Of a stretch of DNA of 6,630 nucleotides, positions 1 through 4,794 are shown piece after piece. The first letter of the stretch is position 1; the number at the start of each line of letters is the position of its first letter. The DNA is from Phyllobacteriaceae bacterium UBA1059 (GTDB lineage: Bacteria; Pseudomonadota; Alphaproteobacteria; Rhizobiales; Rhizobiaceae). The translations under genes and the position numbers were made by a program. The notes under the pieces are model-generated. The model had not been told where the DNA came from. It did no database searches and was given only the letters and a program-made list of their open reading frames with translations. The DNA lies in assembly GCA_002316345.1 (NCBI GenBank), contig DCDI01000247.1:13716-20345 (forward strand), given 5' to 3'.

Positions 1-123
1 CTCTTGAGAGTTGCGCGAACGCTGGCGGATCTTGAGGGATCGGACGCCGTCAACCGCATTCATCTTGCCGAGGCGATTTCCTACCGGATGGCCGGAGAAG
101 GCCAGATGCGGGCCGCTGCCTGA
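1..123 (+). CDS. comM: 3' end of ComM/YifB-family AAA+ ATPase (Mg-chelatase-like), partial
   Basis: Frame 1 is open from the first base to a TGA at 121-123, giving the last 40 residues of a protein whose start lies outside the window. The tail has a RVARTLADLEGS motif, then IHLAEAISYR, and ends GQMRAAA. This is the usual C-terminus of the ComM/YifB family (Mg-chelatase-like AAA+ proteins), where an arginine-rich helix precedes a conserved HLAEA-YR segment. In Haemophilus and Vibrio, ComM is a hexameric helicase that promotes branch migration during natural transformation. Its role in rhizobia is less clear, and the ATPase motifs are not in this fragment. It is the only plus-strand gene here and converges on the BTLCP peptidase gene. 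The call rests on a short but characteristic tail. Confidence 0.8.
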   Translation, partial: LLRVARTLADLEGSDAVNRIHLAEAISYRMAGEGQMRAAA

Positions 124-136
124 GGAAATCGGCGGC

Positions 137-207
137 GCTTGGCTCGTCCTAGCCGCGCTGACTGCGCGGAAGAGGAGTGTCTCGTTCGGTTACTCGATCA
201 GCCAAGC
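137..207 (+). repeat. Nested inverted repeats downstream of comM
   Basis: The arms GCTTGGCT (137-144) and AGCCAAGC (200-207) are perfect 8-bp complements. Between them lies a smaller perfect hairpin, CCGCGC (153-158) and GCGCGG (164-169), with a 5-nt loop. The inner hairpin starts about 30 bases after the comM stop codon, so it could form at the 3' end of that transcript. Neither hairpin is followed by a run of T on the plus strand, so a standard intrinsic terminator is not supported. A structured 3' end or chance are both possible. Confidence 0.35.
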
Positions 208-247
208 CTAGGGCAGGCCGAAGCGCTAGAGCGGCTTGACTTGCGCG

Positions 248-276
248 CAAAAAGAAGAAGCTGTGCAAGCACAGCT
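248..276 (-). terminator. Intrinsic terminator of the BTLCP peptidase gene
   Basis: The perfect palindrome AGCTGTGC-AA-GCACAGCT occupies 259-276. Read on the minus strand, the stem is followed directly by TTCTTCTTTTTG (258 down to 247), a U-rich tract. The stem begins 25 bases past the peptidase stop codon at 301-303. This is a good Rho-independent terminator for the leftward gene. The plus-strand side of the stem lacks a T-run, so it probably works in one direction only. Confidence 0.7.
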
Positions 277-300
277 CCTCAAGGCCTCACCCAAGCTTGC

Positions 301-942
301 TTAATTCGTCGTGGAACGGACCGCACCCACCAGCGGCGACGTGCTGCCGCCGCGAATGCTGTTCCAGCGCCCGGAATGGTTTTCGGCCTGGCGCTTGAGG
401 AAGCGGTAGCCGGTCTGTTCCCAGGCAAGAACCTGGTCGTTCAAGTTGTCGAGGATGTAGTCGCCGTGATCGGTGCGGACGGTCAGAACGGCATGGCCTT
501 CGCCGTCAGGCTTGCGAACCACGGTCATCAGCAGGTTTGCGGAGGAAATCCCGCGCTGCATGAGAACCCGACGCTTTTGCAGGGCGAAATCTTCGCAGTC
601 GCCTCGCTGGCCGCCTTCGCTGGGATAGGCCCACCATTCCTGACGGCCGTACAGGTCATTGTCGCTGACCGGCTCGACGCTGCGATTGACGGTCTGGTTG
701 ACCCGAGCGATCAGACCGAAGGTAGCGTCGGTCAAAGCGACCGGCTTCACATTGCTGCTGCGAATGGCGCATTCGCCGGGATAGCGCTTGCAGAATTCGT
801 AATGGCCGATGGGCTGCGAGGTGATGCCGCCCACTTCCATTGCGGCTGCCTTGGCCTGCCCCCCGGCCGACACTGAAACCGCTGAAAACACAAGAGCGCC
901 TGCCAGCAGGATCCCCTGTGTCCATCCGCGCGCGACCTTCAT
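301..942 (-). CDS. Secreted transglutaminase-like cysteine peptidase (BTLCP/DUF920 family)
   Basis: The 213-residue protein begins with a lysine/arginine N-terminus and a hydrophobic stretch (residues 10-24) ending in SVSA, a typical Sec signal peptide, so the mature protein should be periplasmic. It has the transglutaminase-fold triad expected of bacterial transglutaminase-like cysteine proteinases: Cys116 in GDCEDFAL, His150 in GHAVL, and Asp165 in YILDNL. A WWAYPSEGG segment (103-111) precedes the cysteine. Cys51 and Cys58 in the FCKRYPGEC segment could form a disulphide. The best-known relative is LapG, a periplasmic protease that cuts surface adhesins and is held by the c-di-GMP receptor LapD. 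No LapD or adhesin gene is in this window, so the substrate is unknown and LapG function should not be assumed. The chosen ATG has GAGGG just upstream and a promoter-like sequence at 977-1005. The length is normal for the family. Confidence 0.85.
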   Translation of the reverse strand: MKVARGWTQGILLAGALVFSAVSVSAGGQAKAAAMEVGGITSQPIGHYEFCKRYPGECAIRSSNVKPVALTDATFGLIARVNQTVNRSVEPVSDNDLYGRQEWWAYPSEGGQRGDCEDFALQKRRVLMQRGISSANLLMTVVRKPDGEGHAVLTVRTDHGDYILDNLNDQVLAWEQTGYRFLKRQAENHSGRWNSIRGGSTSPLVGAVRSTTN

Positions 943-976
943 GGTGCCCTCGCCCCGCTTCCCCTCGTTAAGGAAA

Positions 977-1005
977 AATTAAGAGGAGTTACCAGGAAGA
1001 GTCAA
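977..1005 (-). promoter_or_regulatory. Candidate promoter of the BTLCP peptidase gene
   Basis: On the minus strand, TTGACT (1005-1000) and TTAATT (982-977) are separated by 17 bases, a housekeeping-sigma-like layout 35 bases before the start codon. The -35 box is strong and the -10 box weak. The surrounding AT-rich stretch contrasts with the GC-rich genes. I saw no convincing terminator between the phaZ stop and this site, so some read-through from phaZ is possible. Confidence 0.45.
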
Positions 1006-1073
1006 TTCACAGGGTCAAGATGCTTCTTCTTTTGGTTAAAGCCGCAAAGCTTTCCCCGGAAAACCGCCGGACG

Positions 1074-2375
1074 TTAGGCTTTGGCTGATCGTGCGATATA
1101 GCTATCCTGGCTATGAACGACCCGCGGTTTAGCTCCACCGGCCGATGGTCCGCCGTGTGCGCGCATGAAGTCGACGATGCGCGGCACGATCTCGGCCCGG
1201 AAGCGCGAGCCGTTAAAGACGCCGTAATGGCCGACGGTCGGCTGCACGTAGTGGCTCTTCTTTTCATCAGCCAGATTCGTGCAGAGGTCATGCGCGGCCT
1301 GCGTTTGACCGAGACCCGAAATGTCGTCGTTCTCGCCTTCGATCGTCAGCAGCGCGGTGTTGCGGATGGCGGACGGGTCGACGCGGGTGCCGCGATGTTT
1401 CATCGTCCCCTTCGGCAGGCGATGTTCGATGAAGACGGTTTCCACCGTTTGCAGGTAAAACTCTGCCGTAAGATCCATGACCGCGAGGTATTCGTCATAG
1501 AAATCGCGGTGCTTTTCCGCTGAATCGCCGTCGTTCTTCACCAGGTGCATGAAGAAGTCCTTATGCGCGCCGATGTGGCGGTCGAGGTTCATGCTCATGA
1601 AGCCGGTGAGTTGCAGGAAGCCGGGATACACATCGCGCATGAAGCCGGGCTCGGGGAACGGCACCTGCATGATGACATTGCTGCGGAACCAGTCGAGATC
1701 ATGCTCGGCGGCGAGATTGTTGACGGCCGTCGGATTACGGCGCGTATCGATCGGTCCGCCCATCAGCGTCATGCTCGCGGGAGCGAACGGGTCGCCGCGC
1801 TGCTCCATGATGGCGACCGCTGCGAGCACCGGAACGGAGGGCTGGCAGACGGCCATGACATGGGTGTCGGGGCCAAGTTCATGCAGCATGTCGATGACAT
1901 AGTCGATGTAGTCGTCCAGGTCGAAGCGCCCTTCAGACTGCGGCACCATGCGGGCATCGGTCCAGTCCGTGATGTAGACTTCGGCATGGCTCATCATGGA
2001 CTCCACCGTGCCGCGCAGCAGGGTGGCGTAGTGGCCGGACATAGGGGCAACGATCAGCAGCTTGGGGTCGGGAGCACGTTCGGCGGGAAGATCGCGCTCG
2101 AAATGGATCAATTTACAGAAGGGTTTAGCCCAAACAATCTCTTCGGTGACGGGAACGGTTTGGGTGCCGACTTTGGCGGTGGGGAGATTGAAAGCTGGTT
2201 TGCCGTATTGCCGGGTGGTGCGCTCGAAAAGCTCGGCGCTGGCGGCGATGGTGCGACCAAAAACGGTTTCCGTGAAAGGGTTTAGCGGATTGGTGTAGAG
2301 CGTGCGCACGGCTTCGGCTACCGCGCGCGAAGGTTGCAGCGCGGCATGTTGCAAAGCATAGAACTGATAGAACAT
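1074..2375 (-). CDS. phaZ: Intracellular polyhydroxybutyrate depolymerase PhaZ
   Basis: This 433-residue protein matches the intracellular PHB depolymerase family (PhaZ1 of Ralstonia eutropha type), which mobilises stored PHB granules in the cytoplasm. The family N-terminus MFYQFYALQHAAL is present, and there is no signal peptide. A hydrolase strand-loop (LLIVAPMSGHYATLLRGT, 106-123) precedes the nucleophile Cys177 in AVCQPS, where ordinary lipases have serine. Asp350 or Asp351 in EGENDD and His383 in VGHYGVFNG complete the triad. The spacing agrees with the R. eutropha triad as I remember it (Cys183, Asp355, His388). The start is supported by the conserved N-terminus; its Shine-Dalgarno (GGGAA) is modest. 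The gene lies 134 bp after the DUF1330 stop codon and has its own promoter-like region carrying two PhaR-like palindromes. In rhizobia, PHB use matters for carbon starvation survival and symbiosis. The length is complete and no damage is visible. Confidence 0.93.
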   Translation of the reverse strand: MFYQFYALQHAALQPSRAVAEAVRTLYTNPLNPFTETVFGRTIAASAELFERTTRQYGKPAFNLPTAKVGTQTVPVTEEIVWAKPFCKLIHFERDLPAERAPDPKLLIVAPMSGHYATLLRGTVESMMSHAEVYITDWTDARMVPQSEGRFDLDDYIDYVIDMLHELGPDTHVMAVCQPSVPVLAAVAIMEQRGDPFAPASMTLMGGPIDTRRNPTAVNNLAAEHDLDWFRSNVIMQVPFPEPGFMRDVYPGFLQLTGFMSMNLDRHIGAHKDFFMHLVKNDGDSAEKHRDFYDEYLAVMDLTAEFYLQTVETVFIEHRLPKGTMKHRGTRVDPSAIRNTALLTIEGENDDISGLGQTQAAHDLCTNLADEKKSHYVQPTVGHYGVFNGSRFRAEIVPRIVDFMRAHGGPSAGGAKPRVVHSQDSYIARSAKA

Positions 2376-2396
2376 CGGAATTCCCAGGCGCGTTGC

Positions 2397-2409
2397 GGCT
2401 CACCGAGCC
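2397..2409 (-). other. Small hairpin in the phaZ leader
   Basis: GGCTC-ACC-GAGCC forms a 5-bp stem with a 3-nt loop in the predicted untranslated leader of phaZ, about 20 bases before the start codon. There is no T-run. It could affect translation or be incidental. Confidence 0.25.
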
Positions 2410-2427
2410 TGTGAAAGCATGGGCGTT

Positions 2428-2456
2428 AAACTAGGTCTCGCGATGTTGCGTTGCAA
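2428..2456 (-). promoter_or_regulatory. phaZ: Candidate phaZ promoter
   Basis: On the minus strand, TTGCAA (2456-2451) and TAGTTT (2433-2428) are separated by exactly 17 bases, giving a predicted transcript start near 2421 and a leader of about 45 nt. Both boxes are imperfect. The -35 box lies inside the palindrome at 2446-2456, which would suit repression by a protein bound there. Confidence 0.4.
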
Positions 2457-2478
2457 TAGGGGGTGCGTTGCCGCGCAA
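2446..2478. promoter_or_regulatory. Two TTGC-N3-GCAA palindromes: candidate PhaR/AniA operator
   Basis: Two copies of the palindrome TTGC-N3-GCAA are present: 2446-2456 (spacer GTT) and 2468-2478 (spacer CGC). Their centres are 22 bp apart, about two turns of the helix, so a protein could bind both on one face. PhaR regulators of Paracoccus and Rhodobacter, and the related AniA of rhizobia, are known to recognise TGC-N3/4-GCA-type sites near polyhydroxyalkanoate genes. The site lies directly upstream of phaZ and overlaps its candidate -35 box. Assignment to PhaR is inference from motif and context. Confidence 0.5.
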
Positions 2479-2498
2479 AACAGCGATATGGCAACGCA
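2464..2498 (-). repeat. 9-bp inverted repeat after the DUF1330 gene
   Basis: TGCGTTGCC (2464-2472) and GGCAACGCA (2490-2498) are perfect complements separated by 17 bases. In the leftward transcript this hairpin begins 11 bases after the DUF1330 stop codon and could mark the 3' end of the pmtA-to-DUF1330 unit. It is followed by CCCCCTATT rather than a U-run, so intrinsic termination would be weak. A further direct copy of TGCGTTGC is at 2447-2454, and one arm overlaps the second PhaR-like palindrome. Confidence 0.4.
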
Positions 2499-2509
2499 GA
2501 ATACCCGAA

Positions 2510-2803
2510 TTAAGTGGCAGCGCCCTCTACAATGATCATTTCGGCGTCGGCGCATTCCTGCCGGATCGCCTTGGCAGCCTGATACTCGGCCGAGTCGTAA
2601 CATTGACGCGCGATATCGACTGACTCGAATTCGATGACGACATTCCGTCCACGTGCCTTGCCCTCGAGCTCCGTCACTTCGCCGCCGCGTGCGAGGAACT
2701 TTGCGCCATAGCGTTCGAAGGCCGGCTTGGCGGTCGAGACGTAATCCTTGTAGCGCTCGGGGTCGCGGACATCGACGCGCGCGATCCAGTATCCTTTAGC
2801 CAT
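2510..2803 (-). CDS. DUF1330 family protein (dimeric alpha/beta-barrel fold)
   Basis: This 97-residue cytoplasmic protein opens with KGYWIARVDVRDPERYKDYV, followed by AKPAFERYGAKFLARGGE and NVVIEFESVDIARQCYDSAEYQ. This order (YWIA, DP-Y--Y, G-KFL-RGG, FES---A---Y-S-EYQ) is the hallmark of DUF1330, a ferredoxin-like fold related to antibiotic-biosynthesis monooxygenases and usually dimeric. No enzyme activity has been firmly assigned to the family as far as I know, and no cofactor motif is visible. A strong Shine-Dalgarno (AAGGAGG) sits 5 bases before the ATG and shares its first A with the pyrF stop codon. The gene is therefore probably translated as the last member of the pmtA-pyrF unit. The length is usual for the family. 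Confidence 0.85.
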   Translation of the reverse strand: MAKGYWIARVDVRDPERYKDYVSTAKPAFERYGAKFLARGGEVTELEGKARGRNVVIEFESVDIARQCYDSAEYQAAKAIRQECADAEMIIVEGAAT

Positions 2804-2808
2804 GATCT

Positions 2809-2815
2809 CCTCCTT
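2809..2815 (-). promoter_or_regulatory. Ribosome binding site of DUF1330 gene, overlapping the pyrF stop codon
   Basis: AAGGAGG on the minus strand (2815-2809) is a consensus Shine-Dalgarno, 5 bases from the ATG at 2803. Its first base is the last base of the pyrF TGA (2817-2815). This is the strongest ribosome binding site in the window and suggests re-initiation by ribosomes finishing pyrF. Confidence 0.75.
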
Positions 2816-3504
2816 CAGCCTTGCATGTCAGCCAGAATGGCCTGTGCGGCAGCCTTGCGATCCGCAGCTTTCACGATCGGGCGGCCGACCACAAGATGGG
2901 TGGCGCCGGAACGCAGAGCGTCGGCCGGGGTCATCACGCGCTTCTGGTCGCCATGATCAGAACCGGCCGGCCGGATGCCGGGGGTGACGATCGCGAGATC
3001 GGGTCCGACGATTCCACGGACGTGGCGCGCTTCCGCCGCAGAGCAGACGATGCCGCCCATGCCGGCTTGCCGGGCCTGTTCGGCACGGCGCAGCACGAGG
3101 GCTTGCGGGTCGATGTCATAGCCGGCTTCGCGGAGATCCTCGGCATCCATGGAGGTGAGGACGGTGACGCCGAGCAGGCAAAGGTCGGTACCGCGAGCGG
3201 CTTCCACGGCCGCGCGCATCGCTTTCGGGTAGGCATGCAAAGTCAGCATGGAAGCGCCGATGCCGAGTACGCTTTCTACGCCCTTGGCAACCGTGTTGTC
3301 GATGTCGAGCAGCTTGAGATCGAGGAAGACCTGCTTGCCGTTCTGTACCAGTTCGCGCGCGAGATCGAGGCCGCCGGCAAAGGCGAGCTGGTAGCCGATC
3401 TTGTAGAAGGAGACGGTGTCGCCGAGCTCGCTGATAACGGCCGATGCAATCGCCAACTCCGGCACGTCGAGCCCTACGATCAGCCGGTCGCGCGCATTGG
3501 TCAT
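2815..3504 (-). CDS. pyrF: Orotidine 5'-phosphate decarboxylase
   Basis: This 229-residue enzyme converts OMP to UMP, the last step of de novo pyrimidine synthesis, in the cytoplasm. The sequence shows Asp12 in the first strand (IVGLDV), Lys36 in FYKIG, and the catalytic signature DLKLLDIDNT (62-71) with Lys64 and Asp67. The phosphate-binding segments follow: TPGIRP (174-179) and LVVGRPI with Arg208. The length fits the short bacterial class. The start at 3504 is chosen because its ATG overlaps the stop codon of the upstream gene in an ATGA, and because MTNARDRLIVGLDV aligns with the family N-terminus. The same frame stays open about 100 codons further upstream, but that part is arginine-rich shadow sequence under the flavoprotein gene. 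DUF1330 follows after 11 bp. Confidence 0.95.
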   Translation of the reverse strand: MTNARDRLIVGLDVPELAIASAVISELGDTVSFYKIGYQLAFAGGLDLARELVQNGKQVFLDLKLLDIDNTVAKGVESVLGIGASMLTLHAYPKAMRAAVEAARGTDLCLLGVTVLTSMDAEDLREAGYDIDPQALVLRRAEQARQAGMGGIVCSAAEARHVRGIVGPDLAIVTPGIRPAGSDHGDQKRVMTPADALRSGATHLVVGRPIVKAADRKAAAQAILADMQG

Positions 3505-4094
3505 GGTTCTACTCTCTTCGACAGTTGGATCGCGCGCTCTACCAAAACGCGGCATGTGGTATCCATCTGCCTGTTCGAGCGCTCGTCCACAAGGGCGCCG
3601 TTCTCGTCGAACGCCTTGGAAGCGTGGGCGATGGAGCATTGCGGCGTGATGACTTCGGCACCTACCGCCATGAGAACGGCGCGCAGATGGTAAAGACCGC
3701 GCATGCCGGCAAAGGCGCCGTCGGAGGAGGAGCAGAGCGCAACCGCCTTGTCGCTGAACGGACGGACGTCGCGGTTGCCGTCGCGGCGGATGCGGCTGAC
3801 CCAATCCAGTGCGTTCTTCAAGAGAGGCGGGATGGAGGCGTTGTATTCGGGGCTGGCGATCAGCAAACCGTCATGTGCGAGGATCTGCCGGCCAAGCTGA
3901 AGGGCCGGCTGCGGGATGCCCTTCTCGCGCTCCAGGTCTTCATCCATCAGCGGCAGAGGGTAATCGCCGAGCGAGATGCGCGTGACCTCGGCGCCAGCCA
4001 GTGCCAGTTCTCGCTGGGCGACGTCGGCGGTCTTGCCGCTGAAAGCGCCGGTTCGGACCGAGCCGGCGAAAACCAGGATACGCGGGATCAGCAT
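3501..4094 (-). CDS. NADPH-dependent FMN reductase-like flavoprotein
   Basis: This 197-residue flavodoxin-fold protein resembles the NADPH-dependent FMN reductase family, which includes chromate, azo and quinone reductases. After the first strand (PRILVFAGS) comes the FMN phosphate loop GSVRTGAFSGK (11-21). The second signature, SPEYNASIPPLLKNALDW (81-98), is the classic flavin-ring loop and helix. SSSDGAFAG (122-130) matches the third loop region. No metal or iron-sulphur motif is present, and the electron acceptor cannot be read from sequence. The ATG at 4094 is preferred: it has GGGGTG just upstream and leads directly into the first strand. A TTG at 4109, overlapping the pmtA stop, would add five residues and is less likely. 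The gene follows pmtA by 11 bp and its stop overlaps the pyrF start by 4 bp, so it is co-transcribed with both. Confidence 0.85.
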   Translation of the reverse strand: MLIPRILVFAGSVRTGAFSGKTADVAQRELALAGAEVTRISLGDYPLPLMDEDLEREKGIPQPALQLGRQILAHDGLLIASPEYNASIPPLLKNALDWVSRIRRDGNRDVRPFSDKAVALCSSSDGAFAGMRGLYHLRAVLMAVGAEVITPQCSIAHASKAFDENGALVDERSNRQMDTTCRVLVERAIQLSKRVEP

Positions 4095-4105
4095 TTCACC
4101 CCGGC

Positions 4106-4711
4106 TCAAATCTTCCAGGGGCGGCGATAGATCCAGAGCTGTGCGGGCGGAATGTTACGCAGCATGAAGTCGAAATGCTCGACCGTGTAGTTGCCTTTGC
4201 CCGGCGGCACTGGCGACAGCGTGCCGTAGGTGATCTGCACGATCGGCCGGCCCGCCGGCATGCGATCAAGCAGGTTCTCGACATAGCGGATGCGCTGCGG
4301 AACCTTGAAGCTCAGCAGGGGAACGGCCGAGATGATGCTGTCGAAGCTCGTACCGGCCTTGTCGCCCAGCGTTGTGTCGAGGTCGAAGGCATCGCCATGG
4401 ATGACGTTCACGTCCGGATATTGGGCGCGCAGATGCGAAACGAAATCTTCCGAATATTCGATCGACCAGAGATCGGCTGGCTTCACGCCGCATGCAAGGA
4501 TTGCCTTGGTGATGACGCCAGTGCCTGGCCCGAGTTCGAGGACCGGCAAGCCGGACGCCGGCTGCACGACGGAGGCCATGCGCTTTGCGGTGAAGGAACT
4601 GGTGGGAATGATCGCGCCGACGGCTTTCGGCTTGTCGATCCAGCCCTTGAAGAACTTGAGTTCCTCGTCGAACCGCTCGGTGATCGACTTCTTCCTACCA
4701 GCACCAACCAT
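4106..4711 (-). CDS. pmtA: Phospholipid N-methyltransferase, PmtA type (SAM-dependent)
   Basis: This 201-residue class I methyltransferase has SAM motif I VLELGPGTG (57-65), an acidic residue at the end of strand 2 (Glu85 in SIEYS), and motif II-like HGDAFDL (105-111). SAVPLLSF (128-135) and the C-terminal NYTVEHFDFMLRNIPPAQLWIYRR are characteristic of rhizobial PmtA proteins. These methylate phosphatidylethanolamine three times to phosphatidylcholine at the inner face of the cytoplasmic membrane. The N-terminus (KKSITERFDEELKFFKGWIDKP, roughly 7-28) looks like an amphipathic helix, matching the membrane-binding helix known in Agrobacterium PmtA. The start at 4711 is chosen for its GGAGAAGGA Shine-Dalgarno. 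An in-frame ATG at 4729 lacks one and lies too near the candidate transcript start. A related rRNA-dimethylase-like methyltransferase (KsgA-like) is the main alternative, but the N-terminal helix and C-terminus favour PmtA. It heads a tight four-gene unit. Confidence 0.82.
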   Translation of the reverse strand: MVGAGRKKSITERFDEELKFFKGWIDKPKAVGAIIPTSSFTAKRMASVVQPASGLPVLELGPGTGVITKAILACGVKPADLWSIEYSEDFVSHLRAQYPDVNVIHGDAFDLDTTLGDKAGTSFDSIISAVPLLSFKVPQRIRYVENLLDRMPAGRPIVQITYGTLSPVPPGKGNYTVEHFDFMLRNIPPAQLWIYRRPWKI

Positions 4712-4741
4712 GCAGTCGTCCTTCTCCATGCAACTGCGCCA

Positions 4742-4769
4742 GATAAATGTCAGATTGCGGCGTTTTCAA
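4742..4769 (-). promoter_or_regulatory. Candidate promoter of the pmtA unit
   Basis: On the minus strand, TTGAAA (4769-4764) and TTTATC (4747-4742) are separated by 16 bases. A transcript would start near 4735, leaving a leader of about 24 nt that carries the GGAGAAGGA ribosome binding site of pmtA. The -10 box is weak. The -35 box sits in the loop of the hairpin at 4755-4777. Confidence 0.35.
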
Positions 4770-4777
4770 TGCCGCAA
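4755..4777 (-). terminator. Hairpin after dnaJ, possible weak terminator
   Basis: TTGCGGC (4755-4761) and GCCGCAA (4771-4777) form a perfect 7-bp stem with a 9-nt loop, 17 bases after the dnaJ stop codon in the leftward transcript. It is followed by TCTGACATTTATC, with only a loose U-rich part, so termination is probably partial. It overlaps the candidate pmtA promoter. Confidence 0.4.
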
Positions 4778-4794
4778 CGTCATGACTGCATTCA

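Noticed and set aside
11..211. 66-codon plus-strand frame at the left edge
   Set aside because: It overlaps the comM tail in another frame and its product resembles no known protein.
139..876. Long plus-strand open frame opposite the BTLCP peptidase gene
   Set aside because: It is antisense to a gene with a clear signal peptide and catalytic triad; the translation shows no family motif and starts without a ribosome binding site.
1010..1073. Terminator for phaZ
   Set aside because: Short complementary pieces (such as AAAGC/GCTTT) exist, but no stable stem is followed by a U-run.
1545..2285. Long plus-strand open frame opposite phaZ
   Set aside because: The histidine- and glycine-rich translation is typical of antisense to a high-GC gene; phaZ on the other strand has full family motifs.
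2400..2603. Minus-strand 67-codon frame across the DUF1330-phaZ spacer
   Set aside because: It overlaps DUF1330 in another frame and crosses the promoter/operator region; no domain and no good ribosome binding site.
2821..3693. Long plus-strand open frame opposite pyrF
   Set aside because: Antisense to an unmistakable enzyme gene, with no recognisable domain.
3505..3804. 100-residue N-terminal extension of PyrF
   Set aside because: It lies wholly under the flavoprotein gene, is arginine-rich, and the ATGA-coupled ATG at 3504 fits the family length.
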